Shown here: positions 1 to 7,950 of the stretch, one piece after another
How positions within the stretch are numbered: position 1 is the stretch's first letter
How the letters are laid out: each line of letters begins with the position of its first letter
Made by a program: the position numbers and the translations under genes
Assembly: GCA_045536015.1 (NCBI GenBank)
Contig: JAZSMS010000045.1
Span: forward strand, 1-16,027
Length of the DNA stretch: 16,027 bases
Origin: JAZSMS01 sp045536015
GTDB lineage: Bacteria; Bacillota; Clostridia; Christensenellales; QALW01
Direction: 5' to 3'
The notes under the pieces: model-generated
Database searches by the model: none
What the model saw: only the letters and a program-made list of their open reading frames with translations
What the model was told of the DNA's origin: nothing

Positions 1-2
1 CA

Positions 3-539
3 GGAACGGGTTTTACAAGCTTTGGAGAAAGGAATATGGCGGATTCGTTTGCCTTTATTCCAATATTAGCCCTTTTATTAAGTTTTGTTTTTAGAAAAGA
101 CTATGGCAACGTGCTAGATTTTTTAGCTTTTCCGCCTATGGTTGCTCATGCCGTTTGCCGATTTGCCTGTATTTTTCCCGGATGCTGTTATGGATATGAA
201 TGTAGCTTTGGTATTTATAATGTATCATTGAGCACCAAAGTTTTTCCTGTTCAGTTGTTAGAATCGCTGCTTACTATCGCTATAATAATAATTTTAATGA
301 TAGTGTTTAAAAAGCAAAACTCTGTTTCAAAAGGCTTTTTAATGCCGTTAATGTTAATAATGTATGGTACGGTAAGGTTTTTTACAGAGTTTTTACATGA
401 TAACGAAAAGCTTTTTATAGGCATTTCTTACGTTGCATATAATTGCTTGTTTATGGTTCTTGTTGGAGTTTTACTATTGTTTATATTAAAAAGAAGAAAT
501 AATTTAAGGAGTGACCACCATGTGCCACAAAAAAGTTAA
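3..539 (+). CDS. Lgt-like membrane protein, 5'-truncated by window edge
   Basis: The reading frame is open from base 3, so the ATG at 36 is probably an internal Met and the real start lies outside the window. The visible part is hydrophobic with several membrane segments. It resembles the C-terminal half of prolipoprotein diacylglyceryl transferase (Lgt). A CRFACIFPGCCYG stretch matches the GRxGCFxxGCCYG region of Gram-positive Lgt. It is followed by PVQLLES (compare PTQLYES) and by MYGTVRFFTEFLHD (compare YGxxRFxxEFLR). Lgt moves diacylglyceryl from phosphatidylglycerol to the lipobox Cys of prolipoproteins in the cytoplasmic membrane. The first conserved Arg and His regions are off the window, so this may be a divergent paralog rather than the housekeeping enzyme. 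The 3' end overlaps the LRR gene by 20 bases, suggesting co-transcription. Confidence 0.72.
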   Translation, partial: GTGFTSFGERNMADSFAFIPILALLLSFVFRKDYGNVLDFLAFPPMVAHAVCRFACIFPGCCYGYECSFGIYNVSLSTKVFPVQLLESLLTIAIIIILMIVFKKQNSVSKGFLMPLMLIMYGTVRFFTEFLHDNEKLFIGISYVAYNCLFMVLVGVLLLFILKRRNNLRSDHHVPQKS

Positions 540-2298
540 TATAGTGCTGATTGTAAGCTTTATTGCTATATTTACACTGCTTTTTTCGGCACTTGGCGTT
601 ACTGCTCTTGCGGCTGAAAACAGCGGTAGCTGCGGCGAAAACTTAACGTGGACGTTTTCGGCAGGAACGCTTACTGTCAGCGGAAGCGGCGATATGCAAA
701 ATTATAACGAGGTAGAAAGTGCGCCTTGGAAAGATTACAGCCAAAAAATAAATACGGTTATTCTTTCAAAGGATATTACCTCGATAGGCAGCTTTGCGTT
801 TTTTAATTGCACCGCTATTAAAGCAATTTCTATTCCTGATAAGGTGCAAAATATTTACGAAAAGGCGTTTTACAACTGCACGTCACTTAGGCTTGTAGAC
901 ATTTCAGACAACTTAACGTTTATAGGCAAAAGTGCGTTTTATAATTGTGAAAAAATCGAAGCTATTTCATTGCCCGATTCTTTAGAGACAATTTCGGAAA
1001 AAGCATTTTATCTTTGCCGCAATATTACAAGCATTGTTATTCCACAAAACGTAAAGGTTATTGGTGCGCAGGCTTTTGCCTATTGCGAAAATCTTATAAG
1101 AGTAGAGATAAATACAAAAAATATTACGTCTATTCCCGAGTGGTGCTTTTACGGATGTCAGAATCTTGCGCAAATAAAGTTGCCCGAAACGGTTACCGAG
1201 CTTGGTGATTATGCGTTTAAAAGATGCGATCAGCTTTATACAGTTTCGTATTCGGGAAATAATGATGCGGCAAACGATATAAGAAATCAACTTTCTAAAG
1301 ACGTTCCTAACTTTGAAAACAGCGGGTTTGTTTCATACGGAAGTATGGACGAAAGCACGCAGACCTCTAAGGTAGAAAACGACGATGACGGCAATTTTGT
1401 TTCGCAAACAAATACAACCGTTAAAATTGAAGAAAACGTAACGATTGTTTCAGAGGTTAAATTTTCTATTGTTCAGGGGCAAAATGGCAAATATAATGTT
1501 AAAATAACGATGACCGTTGATGGCAATGACGGTTGGACAGAAGCGACAGAAGCCATAAGAAAAGCACTTTTGGATATAAATAACGATTATTCGCTTGATG
1601 GAAAGCTTGAACAATTAAAGCTTACCCTTTACCTTAAAAACACAAATTCTGTAAACAAGTACTTTTTAAAGGAGCTTGCAGGCAGAAAAATGACGGTTGA
1701 GGTGGTTGATTCAAGCGGAAGCGTTTGGTGTATTGATTGCAGTGTGCTTGAACGTGATAATATAAAGCAGGACGTAACGGTTTCGTTTGTTTTAGGCGAG
1801 GCGACTCAAAAAACAACCGAAAAATTGGGTACCGAAGATTGCTATCAGGTTAAGTTTGACCAAAATTCCGAAATCAACACAAGCGTTGTTATAACCTTGC
1901 CCGAGGATGCGGCAAACACAACTGCATTTTTATATCAAAAGGATTGGCTGGGCAGGCTGACAATGCTTCAGGCAACGGTTGTAGACGGCAATTCAAATGC
2001 ACATTTTTACGTTTCGTCGATAAATAAAAATACAGAATACATAGTTGCGTTAAACGTTCCTAATGCAAGCAAGGAAAACGTTATTATTCCTGACGAAGCT
2101 GCTGATCCGTTTGGAGCTATTGCAAGACTTGAAAAAATTGACTACGTTTCTACGGGACCAAGAAAACTGTTTGGCTTTACGGCAAGGCAGATTATATTGC
2201 TCGCTATAGGCATTTTGGTGCTTATCGCGATTGTAACCGGCGTTATTATGCGCTTATACAATAAAAATAAATTTGCTGTTAAAAGCGTAAACAAATAA
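520..2298 (+). CDS. secreted, membrane-anchored BspA-like leucine-rich-repeat protein
   Basis: The start is placed at ATG 520 rather than GTG 511. An AAGGAG ribosome binding site at 506-511 sits 8 bases before ATG 520 and would overlap the GTG. The 592-residue product has a signal peptide (Lys-rich start, hydrophobic residues about 7-29, probable cleavage after ALA near residue 31). It continues with about six BspA/LRR_5-type repeats over residues 75-245, recognisable as AFxxCxxL...IxIPxxVxxIGxxAF. A long polar, beta-rich region follows (about 270-545). One transmembrane helix (about 555-577) and a short basic tail close the protein. There is no LPXTG, so it is predicted to be anchored outside the membrane by the C-terminal helix. 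Such LRR proteins are common surface proteins of gut anaerobes, often proposed to bind proteins or host surfaces. No ligand can be named here. Confidence 0.85.
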   Translation: MCHKKVNIVLIVSFIAIFTLLFSALGVTALAAENSGSCGENLTWTFSAGTLTVSGSGDMQNYNEVESAPWKDYSQKINTVILSKDITSIGSFAFFNCTAIKAISIPDKVQNIYEKAFYNCTSLRLVDISDNLTFIGKSAFYNCEKIEAISLPDSLETISEKAFYLCRNITSIVIPQNVKVIGAQAFAYCENLIRVEINTKNITSIPEWCFYGCQNLAQIKLPETVTELGDYAFKRCDQLYTVSYSGNNDAANDIRNQLSKDVPNFENSGFVSYGSMDESTQTSKVENDDDGNFVSQTNTTVKIEENVTIVSEVKFSIVQGQNGKYNVKITMTVDGNDGWTEATEAIRKALLDINNDYSLDGKLEQLKLTLYLKNTNSVNKYFLKELAGRKMTVEVVDSSGSVWCIDCSVLERDNIKQDVTVSFVLGEATQKTTEKLGTEDCYQVKFDQNSEINTSVVITLPEDAANTTAFLYQKDWLGRLTMLQATVVDGNSNAHFYVSSINKNTEYIVALNVPNASKENVIIPDEAADPFGAIARLEKIDYVSTGPRKLFGFTARQIILLAIGILVLIAIVTGVIMRLYNKNKFAVKSVNK

Positions 2299-2310
2299 TT
2301 TTAAAGATAA

Positions 2311-2338
2311 AAACCCCTTGCTAAATTGCAAGGGGTTT
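2311..2338. terminator. bidirectional intrinsic terminator between convergent genes
   Basis: A perfect 11-bp inverted repeat (AAACCCCTTGC / GCAAGGGGTTT) flanks a 6-base loop. It lies 12 bases after the LRR stop codon and 17 bases beyond the end of the convergent zinc-ribbon gene. On the minus strand the stem runs into TTTTTATC. On the plus strand the U-tract is short (TTTAA). It probably ends transcripts from both sides. Confidence 0.88.
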
Positions 2339-2355
2339 AACTGTTTATATAAATA

Positions 2356-3066
2356 TTACTTAAAATAGTTTGCGGCTGCAAAAACTGCGGCAACCTTTGT
2401 CTGTGCATTGATTGCGGCTGTGTTTTGCTCAATCATTTCAAGATATTCGTTTACTTCTGCTTCGTTAGCTTCTCTTATGGCAAGATTGATGCTTTCTTTA
2501 ATAGTATCTGCTCTGCCCGATTGAAGTATGCCCATTATAATTTCAAGAATTTCGGGATTGGCGTATTCGGGACCAACGGGGCAGTTAGGATAGTTAATAT
2601 AGTGTGTATAAAGCTCTTGCGAAAGACGCGAATATTCGTTTTGGAAGTATTCGTATTTTTTTCGGTTATTAACCTTCATTAAAATACCGCCTACTATCAT
2701 TGCGGCACCGGGAAGGATAAGTGCTAATAAAAAGCCAAGGAAAGCTTCACCCGAAAGAAGTCCGAAAAGACCAAAGGTAGTTATAATGCAACCCCAAACC
2801 AAAAGGGCGCTTTTAGCACCGCGGGCAAAGTCGGCAACAAGTTCGCAAACGAGGTCATATTCTTCAAATTCTGATCTTTTTTGATTAAAGTAGTCAAGCG
2901 CGTTTGCAAGAGCCGTCATTTCGCTTTGACGGATAGCGTTTTTTTGTGCCTGAAAATCAACGGTAGGTTGTGCAGGCTGTTGAACGGGTGCTGCTACGTT
3001 TGCGCCGCAAGAGGAGCAAAATGCCGCGCCGTCAACAAGTTGTGAACCACAGTTAGGACAAAACAT
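2356..3066 (-). CDS. zinc-ribbon two-TM membrane protein of unknown function
   Basis: The 236-residue product begins with a zinc-ribbon of the zinc_ribbon_2/DZR kind: CPNC at residues 3-6 and CSSC at 17-20, giving four Cys for one Zn. A Pro/Gln-rich linker (24-38) and a charged helical segment (40-82) follow. A pair of transmembrane segments covers about 87-104 and 109-131. A mostly helical, acidic C-terminal part (135-236) ends the protein. Topology suggests that both ends are cytoplasmic. The start is well supported by GGAGGT (3075-3080) nine bases upstream and by a good promoter. Proteins of this layout are common and uncharacterised in Clostridia, and I do not recognise a specific function. 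It is transcribed divergently from the single-TM protein at 3292. Confidence 0.8.
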   Translation of the reverse strand: MFCPNCGSQLVDGAAFCSSCGANVAAPVQQPAQPTVDFQAQKNAIRQSEMTALANALDYFNQKRSEFEEYDLVCELVADFARGAKSALLVWGCIITTFGLFGLLSGEAFLGFLLALILPGAAMIVGGILMKVNNRKKYEYFQNEYSRLSQELYTHYINYPNCPVGPEYANPEILEIIMGILQSGRADTIKESINLAIREANEAEVNEYLEMIEQNTAAINAQTKVAAVFAAANYFK

Positions 3067-3097
3067 GATAATTTACCTCCCAAAATTAATATGCTTT

Positions 3098-3126
3098 ATT
3101 ATAACACCGTAAAATTCAAATTGCAA
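3098..3126 (-). promoter_or_regulatory. promoter of the zinc-ribbon gene
   Basis: On the minus strand, -35 TTGCAA (3121-3126) and -10 TATAAT (3098-3103) are separated by exactly 17 bases. Transcription would start near 3090, just upstream of the GGAGGT at 3075-3080. This is a sigma-A type promoter judged by eye. Confidence 0.72.
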
Positions 3127-3184
3127 TACTAAAATGAAAAATGTCGAAAAATTAAACTTCTAAAAAATGGAATTTTAAGGAATA

Positions 3185-3213
3185 TTGACATCCCCTGATA
3201 TATATGATAAAAT
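3185..3213 (+). promoter_or_regulatory. promoter of the single-TM protein gene
   Basis: TTGACA (3185-3190) is a perfect -35 hexamer. It is followed after 17 bases by TAAAAT (3208-3213). It lies about 80 bases before the start codon at 3292 and points away from the divergent zinc-ribbon promoter. Confidence 0.75.
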
Positions 3214-3291
3214 TTTATTGTAGAAATAGTTTGAATATTTCTATATTGGTATTGGCGACTAAAAAATAAACGATTAAACGGAGGCAAAAAG

Positions 3292-4869
3292 ATGGAAAAC
3301 AATACTATAATTCAAGAGCAAACAGTTGATACGCAAAACATACAGCCTAAAAAAAAGAAATGCAAATTAGCAAAAATTATTATTCCGATAGTTGCCGTTC
3401 TGGCTATAATGGGAATAATGGCAGGTGTATTCTTTAAAGATATTAAAGGAATAGCCTTGCAAAACTTTGGAACACCGCAGGAATATTTTGAATTTATTGA
3501 AAAAAACAGTGCAAGCGCATATTCAAAAAAACTTTCAAGTGCTTTTGGTGAATATAAAAACGCTGAAAAAACAGATTCTGCAACACAAGTTAATATGGAT
3601 ATAAAGCTTGGAGACGAAATTATTACTTTGCTTGAAAAAGAAGCAGGCGCAGGGCTTGATTTTGACTGGCTAAAAAAGATAAGCATTAATACGCTTTTAA
3701 ATAACAGCGGTGATAAAAGCTTAGTTGAAATGATGCTTATGCTTTCGGATACCGAAATAGTAGGTGTAAAAACAATTGTTGACAACAAAAAGCAACACGT
3801 ATATAAGTCCCTGCCCAATTTGATTGATAAATATACGATAAGTGAAAATGAAGAAGGCGATACTAAAGATGCTTCAAGACTTATAAACAACGAAGAATTT
3901 AATAAAATTCTTCCTGAAGAAGAGGAAGTAAAAGAACTTATTGATAAGTATTTCGCATTGTTAATTGACAATATTGAAGGCATCGAAAAGACCAAGGAAA
4001 AAATAAAGATCGAAGGCATTGAGCAAGAACTTACGGTATTAAAGACTGTTATCGAAAAAGAAGAAATCGTGCAGATAACGGAAAATCTTTTAAACGAGCT
4101 TGGCAAGGACGAAACAATTAAAAAGTATATTGAAGATATAAGCGCCTTTTTAAAAGAAGAAGGATATATTAAAAAGAACAAGGACGTTTATGAAGATTAT
4201 CAAGACGGGCTGGCAGATGCCTTAAAGGAGTTAAAAAAGGATAAAACAATAAAGCCTTTAACCGTAATTACATACGTAGATTCGCGTCACAATGTTGTTG
4301 GCCGTGAAATAGAAGAAGACGACGTAAAATTAGGTTATTTAACGGTTAAAAAGGGTAAAGACGTAGCTGTTTGCGTTGTTTTGGATGAAGTTAAGATAAC
4401 AGGAAAGGGAACGCGCGAAAACAAGGCGTTTAACGCGAACTTTACCATTGAAAACGATAATAAAGAATTGCTTGAAGTAATTTTATCTTTAGATTCTGCT
4501 AAGATAAAAGACGGTTCGTTAAATGGCAGAGCCACTTTAAATTTCTTGGACGAAGCCCAAAAACAAGTTATGAAAAACTTTAATATGGACATAAGTGATT
4601 ATTCTGTAGAAATTGTTTTTTCTAGCCAGCAGGAAATAGCAACGCAAACGATTTCTTTGAACGATAAAAACGGAGAGCTTATCAATATTAAGTTAGAAAC
4701 TCAAAACGTAGAACCTAAAGAAATTGAAATGCCTAATATAAACGACGTGGTAAGTAACGAAGAATTTGGCGAATATGCCGATTTTACAAAGCTTATTGAC
4801 GCATTGCGCGATGCGGGTGCACCTTCAGTTCTTGTAGATGCATTGGAGCAAAGCTTTAGTTATTATTAA
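3292..4869 (+). CDS. single-pass membrane protein with large extracytoplasmic domain, unknown function
   Basis: The 525-residue protein starts at an ATG 7 bases after GGAGG (3280-3284). A polar N-terminus with a KKKKCK patch (residues 20-25) precedes one hydrophobic segment (about 28-48). The positive charges before the helix predict an N-in orientation with residues 50-525 outside. The outer part is very rich in Lys, Glu, Asp and Asn. It has a helical-looking first half with long acidic/basic stretches (about 190-320) and a second half with alternating beta-type segments (about 325-480). The single Cys before the helix is not in a lipobox, so this is a membrane-anchored protein rather than a lipoprotein. 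I do not recognise the family with certainty. The gene is monocistronic, with its own promoter and a strong terminator. Confidence 0.8.
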   Translation: MENNTIIQEQTVDTQNIQPKKKKCKLAKIIIPIVAVLAIMGIMAGVFFKDIKGIALQNFGTPQEYFEFIEKNSASAYSKKLSSAFGEYKNAEKTDSATQVNMDIKLGDEIITLLEKEAGAGLDFDWLKKISINTLLNNSGDKSLVEMMLMLSDTEIVGVKTIVDNKKQHVYKSLPNLIDKYTISENEEGDTKDASRLINNEEFNKILPEEEEVKELIDKYFALLIDNIEGIEKTKEKIKIEGIEQELTVLKTVIEKEEIVQITENLLNELGKDETIKKYIEDISAFLKEEGYIKKNKDVYEDYQDGLADALKELKKDKTIKPLTVITYVDSRHNVVGREIEEDDVKLGYLTVKKGKDVAVCVVLDEVKITGKGTRENKAFNANFTIENDNKELLEVILSLDSAKIKDGSLNGRATLNFLDEAQKQVMKNFNMDISDYSVEIVFSSQQEIATQTISLNDKNGELINIKLETQNVEPKEIEMPNINDVVSNEEFGEYADFTKLIDALRDAGAPSVLVDALEQSFSYY

Positions 4870-4883
4870 GCAAAATGATAATA

Positions 4884-4910
4884 AAAAAGACCTCTTAAAG
4901 AGGTCTTTTT
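4884..4910. terminator. bidirectional intrinsic terminator
   Basis: An 11-bp stem (AAAAAGACCTC / GAGGTCTTTTT) encloses a 5-base loop. It has T-runs on both strands because the stem itself begins with A5 and ends with T5. It sits 14 bases after the stop of the single-TM protein and 13 bases beyond the end of the convergent mgtC-like gene, so it serves both. Confidence 0.92.
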
Positions 4911-4923
4911 ATTTTTGTTAATT

Positions 4924-5625
4924 TTAAATTGAAGGTAAGGCAAAGACAACGTATTCGTTTTCACTAAGCATTTTTAATACGTTTTTACCGTCTGCTTCGC
5001 TTGTTACGTGGATTGTTGTTTCTATACCACAGTTGCCCGGAATTGTGCTTCTTGGTCCCGTTATTTGCGTGTTTTTACCGTTATAAACTTCGGTAAGCAT
5101 TTCGGTAATTTCGTTTACGCGGTTAACGTCATTTATCTCCATATAAACACGCAGTTTGTGGCTTTTTCTTATTATGGTTGCATCAAATTTGGTTAAAAGC
5201 GCCATTGTAAGCACAACAAGTGCACAACCGATTAATGCGGCAGAATAAAAACCTATGCCTATTGCAAGACCTATTGCGGCAGTTGTCCACAAGCAAGCAG
5301 CGGTGGTAAGCCCCGTAACTTGAAATCTACCTCTTGAAATTATAGTACCGGCACCCAAAAAACCAATGCCCGAAAGTACCTGTGCACCTATTCTCAGCGG
5401 GTCACCCGCAAAGGCAAGCTTTGAAAAAGCATAGTGCCCTATAAGCGTTGCAATAGCCGAGCCCAAACAAACTAAAATATGTGTGCGAAGTCCTGCAGCT
5501 CTGCCGTGATGTTCACGCTCGAATCCTATAAGCCCGCCTAAAATTACGGCAAGAACAAGGCGCAAAATGATTGAAACTATAGAAATTTCTTGTAAGTAAA
5601 AATAAAAATTAATAAGAAAATCCAT
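4924..5625 (-). CDS. MgtC/SapB family membrane protein
   Basis: The 233-residue product matches the MgtC/SapB family along its membrane domain. It has a GGLIGFEREHHGRAAGLRTH signature (about residues 30-49), a conserved Asp-Pro (75-76), and SGIGFLGAGTI (85-95) with further TM helices to about residue 145. A soluble C-terminal domain of about 80 residues looks like the ACT-like tail found in longer MgtC proteins. The family is linked to growth at low Mg2+ and, in pathogens, to inhibition of the F1Fo ATP synthase. In commensal Clostridia the role is untested. The start is supported by GGGAG (5632-5636) six bases upstream. It has its own promoter and shares the 4884-4910 terminator. No Mg2+ sensing leader (long UTR, M-box) is visible, since the predicted UTR is only about 25 bases. 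Confidence 0.9.
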   Translation of the reverse strand: MDFLINFYFYLQEISIVSIILRLVLAVILGGLIGFEREHHGRAAGLRTHILVCLGSAIATLIGHYAFSKLAFAGDPLRIGAQVLSGIGFLGAGTIISRGRFQVTGLTTAACLWTTAAIGLAIGIGFYSAALIGCALVVLTMALLTKFDATIIRKSHKLRVYMEINDVNRVNEITEMLTEVYNGKNTQITGPRSTIPGNCGIETTIHVTSEADGKNVLKMLSENEYVVFALPSI

Positions 5626-5659
5626 TTATATCTCCCTTAACTTTTTGTTGATGCATAAT

Positions 5660-5688
5660 ATTGTATGTATAAAAATACCAAAAGTCAA
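5660..5688 (-). promoter_or_regulatory. promoter of the mgtC-like gene
   Basis: On the minus strand, TTGACT (5683-5688) and TACAAT (5660-5665) are separated by 17 bases. This places the transcript start about 25 bases before the ATG. It lies just beyond the terminator of the upstream gene. Confidence 0.75.
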
Positions 5689-5706
5689 TAGTGTTAATAA
5701 AAAGTT

Positions 5707-5730
5707 AAAAAAGGCTGCATAGGCAACCTT
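5707..5730 (-). terminator. intrinsic terminator of the isomerase/epimerase-like gene
   Basis: Read on the minus strand, an 8-bp stem (AAGGTTGC / GCAGCCTT, one G-U pair) has a 4-base loop and is followed by a U-run. It starts immediately after the TAA stop at 5731-5733. It insulates the mgtC-like gene from this transcript. Confidence 0.75.
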
Positions 5731-6543
5731 TTATTTCATTAAGCTTTTAAATACGTTTACTTCTACGCTTTCCCAATATTCTAAATTTTCTTTAGGAAGC
5801 TTTGAAGAAAATGAACTTTCGCTGTTTAACGTACCTTTATAATTGGAATTATTTAGTGCCTGCTTAAAATCGTTCCAATCAAAAGAACCAAGATAGGGAA
5901 GATAATGTTTGTCTATTCCCGGAAGAGAATCGTGCACGTGAAGTACCTTTATTTTATCGCCAAGCGTATTAAAAAAACTGCTTGCGGTCTGCTGAGTGCT
6001 TGCGGCGTGACCGGTATCAAAGCATGCACAAAGATTATTGCCAACGTCAACAAGCATTTGCCTTTGTTGCTTTGCGGTTCTGATAAAACCAAATTCGCGC
6101 GGCATATTTTCAAGGCAAACAATGGTGTTTTCTGCTTGCGAGCAAATGCGCGAAAGATATTTTATATTTTTCTCCCACGTTTTATCTTGATTGGGGTCGG
6201 GGGCAGACCAGCTGTAGACTAAGGGATGCACTACCGTAAAAGGAATATTTAATTTACTCGCCGTAAAAACGGCTTGTTCAATACAGTTTATTTTAGCATC
6301 TAATTCCGAATCATCAACACCTGCATAGGAGCCAACCATTGGTGCGTGGCACTGACCAATGACGAGACCTGCTTGAAGAATGTTGTTTATTTCTCTTTTT
6401 AAAAAGTTAAGTTGCACGTCGGTGGGTTGACAAAAAAGCGAAAAATCTTCGGTTTCGTTTATATCTATCGCTTGCCAACCTGCGCGCGCAAGTATTTGAA
6501 AATATTCAAGCGACCAAGCTTTTGAATTTCGGCTTAATAGCAT
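5731..6543 (-). CDS. TIM-barrel sugar-phosphate isomerase/epimerase-like protein
   Basis: The 270-residue protein fits the xylose-isomerase-like/AP-endonuclease-2 TIM-barrel superfamily. Likely metal and substrate ligands lie at the ends of the expected strands: His66 (CHAP), His106 (VVHPL), Glu145 (CLENMP), Asp176 and His179 (CFDTGHA), His202/His204/Asp205 (LHVHDS), His213 and Glu242. Full length and the complete set of ligands argue for an active enzyme. The family contains sugar isomerases, epimerases and endonuclease IV. The absence of a DNA-binding signature and the short length favour the sugar isomerase/epimerase group. The substrate is not deducible because the neighbours are not sugar genes. 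The start at 6543 has GAGGT (6549-6553) upstream and an extended -10 promoter. Confidence 0.82.
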   Translation of the reverse strand: MLLSRNSKAWSLEYFQILARAGWQAIDINETEDFSLFCQPTDVQLNFLKREINNILQAGLVIGQCHAPMVGSYAGVDDSELDAKINCIEQAVFTASKLNIPFTVVHPLVYSWSAPDPNQDKTWEKNIKYLSRICSQAENTIVCLENMPREFGFIRTAKQQRQMLVDVGNNLCACFDTGHAASTQQTASSFFNTLGDKIKVLHVHDSLPGIDKHYLPYLGSFDWNDFKQALNNSNYKGTLNSESSFSSKLPKENLEYWESVEVNVFKSLMK

Positions 6544-6568
6544 ATTATACCTCGCTTTATTTTTTATG

Positions 6569-6597
6569 ATTGTAGCATTAAATCAGAAAAAAAGCAA
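6569..6597 (-). promoter_or_regulatory. extended -10 promoter of the isomerase/epimerase-like gene
   Basis: On the minus strand, TTGCTT (6592-6597), a 17-base spacer and TACAAT (6569-6574) are preceded by a TGC extended -10 element. The predicted UTR is only about 20 bases and contains the GAGGT ribosome binding site. Confidence 0.68.
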
Positions 6598-6652
6598 CAA
6601 AAATACCAATATATAGTTAAGACATTAAAATTTGATGAGGTATCTAAAATAA

Positions 6653-6681
6653 AAAAAGAGAGTAATGATTACTCTCTTTTT
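6653..6681 (-). terminator. intrinsic terminator of the thiolase gene
   Basis: A perfect 13-bp inverted repeat (AAAAAGAGAGTAA / TTACTCTCTTTTT) with a 3-base apex lies 13 bases past the thiolase stop codon. The T-run at the 3' side on the minus strand makes it an efficient-looking terminator. It could work in both directions. Confidence 0.88.
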
Positions 6682-6694
6682 AATTAGATTCTGA

Positions 6695-7885
6695 TTACAT
6701 TCTTTCAAGTAATGCCGAAACACCAATTCCGCCGCCGCAGCAGGAAGAAATAAGTGCACGCTTTCCGCCAATATCTTCAAGGTGACGCATAGCCGCAATA
6801 GCAATTCTGCCGCCCGAAGCTGCATTGGGATGTCCGAATGCGATAGCACCGCCGTTGGGGTTCCACGAATCCATATTGATCTTTTCGCCGCTTAAAGCTT
6901 CCATCTCGCGAATTACTGCAAGGTTTTGTGCTGCAAAGGCTTCGTTACACTCATAAACGTCAATATCCTTGGGCGTTAAGCCAAGCTTGTTTAATATTTT
7001 CATATTTGAATATGCAGGACCGATACCCATTAATTTGGGATCAACGCCTACGTCTGCGCCTGCAACCCAGCGAGCAATGGGCTTATAGCCAAGCTCGTTT
7101 GCCTTTTCCTCGGTCATAATTAAAAGAGCCGAAGCGCCGTCGTTTCTACCTGAGGAGTTACCAGCAGTAGAAACACCGCCTTCGTTAACTGCTCTAAGCT
7201 TTGCTAAAGCTTCCATAGTGGTTTGCGGGCGGGGATGCTCGTCCTGCGAAACGATAACTTCAGGTGTTTTCTTTGTTGCGGGAATAACAACGGGAATTAT
7301 CTGATCGTCAAAGAAGCCTCTATCAAGTGCTGCCTTTGCAAGAGTTTGGCTACGAAGCGCAAATTCGTCACATTCTTCGCGAGTAATGTTCCACTTTTGT
7401 GCCATTAAGTCAGAAATCTGAATCATTATCATATTATCTTCTGCATTAGGAGCAAGGTTGCTTGTAAATGCAGTAGGAGCAAGCATTTTATAAGGCTCCT
7501 GCGAGGTAGAAAATTTAACGTATCTCTGGCTGAAAGATTCTGCACCGCCTACGATAATACATTCGGCATCACCTGCTAAAATGCGATATGCTGCTTGGTT
7601 TAAGCAAGCAATAGCGGTTCCGCACTGCATTTCAACTGCGACTGCAGATGTTTCGTAGGGAAGGCCTGCAGAAAGCGAGGCGAAGCGTGCAAAGTTAGGG
7701 CATCTTCCGTCACCGTTTGCCGATCCGAAATAAACGGCGTCAATCTCTTTAACGTCAATTTTTGTACGGTCAAGTAATGCCTTTATGGCTATTGCACCAA
7801 GGTCAGCAGGATGAAACTGCTTTAAGCCTCCGCCCAAGCGGCCAAATGGGGTTCTTACACCGTCAACAATAACGATATTCTTCAT
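6695..7885 (-). CDS. thiolase (acetyl-CoA C-acyltransferase family)
   Basis: The start is ATG 7885, not the in-frame ATG at 7933. Thiolases begin with MKNIVIVDGVRTPFG-like sequence. AAGGAAG (7893-7899) is spaced correctly before 7885, and the ATG at 7933 lies upstream of the predicted transcript start. The 396-residue product has the nucleophile Cys88 (MQCGTA), NEAFA (314-318), His352 (AFGHPNAASGGR) and the second catalytic Cys382 (SCCGGGIG). All thiolase catalytic elements are therefore present. Thiolases either condense two acyl-CoAs or cleave a 3-ketoacyl-CoA with CoA. It is divergent from a CoA-transferase/SDR/hydroxyacyl-CoA dehydrogenase operon, so it probably serves the same pathway. 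Chain-length preference and direction cannot be read from sequence. Confidence 0.93.
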   Translation of the reverse strand: MKNIVIVDGVRTPFGRLGGGLKQFHPADLGAIAIKALLDRTKIDVKEIDAVYFGSANGDGRCPNFARFASLSAGLPYETSAVAVEMQCGTAIACLNQAAYRILAGDAECIIVGGAESFSQRYVKFSTSQEPYKMLAPTAFTSNLAPNAEDNMIMIQISDLMAQKWNITREECDEFALRSQTLAKAALDRGFFDDQIIPVVIPATKKTPEVIVSQDEHPRPQTTMEALAKLRAVNEGGVSTAGNSSGRNDGASALLIMTEEKANELGYKPIARWVAGADVGVDPKLMGIGPAYSNMKILNKLGLTPKDIDVYECNEAFAAQNLAVIREMEALSGEKINMDSWNPNGGAIAFGHPNAASGGRIAIAAMRHLEDIGGKRALISSCCGGGIGVSALLERM

Positions 7886-7921
7886 AAAAACACTTCCTTT
7901 TAATAAAAATTTAACATTGTT

Positions 7922-7950
7922 AGGATAGCACATTAAACGAATAATGTCAA
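7922..7950 (-). promoter_or_regulatory. promoter of the thiolase gene
   Basis: On the minus strand, a perfect TTGACA (7945-7950), a 17-base spacer ending in an extended-10 TGC, and TATCCT (7922-7927) form the promoter. The start site would be near 7915, 30 bases before the ATG, which also excludes the upstream in-frame ATG at 7933. Confidence 0.75.

Noticed and set aside
3312..4181. 289-codon open frame on the minus strand inside the single-TM protein gene
   Set aside because: Its Ser/Phe/Ile-rich translation is the antisense shadow of Lys/Glu-rich codons. It has no ribosome binding site and the plus-strand gene has a promoter, RBS and terminator.
5626..5700. Mg2+ riboswitch before the mgtC-like gene
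   Set aside because: The promoter is about 25 bases from the start codon, leaving no room for an M-box or a long leader.
7886..7933. Longer thiolase start at ATG 7933
   Set aside because: It overlaps the -10 box and lies upstream of the predicted transcript start, and the extra 16 residues do not match thiolases.
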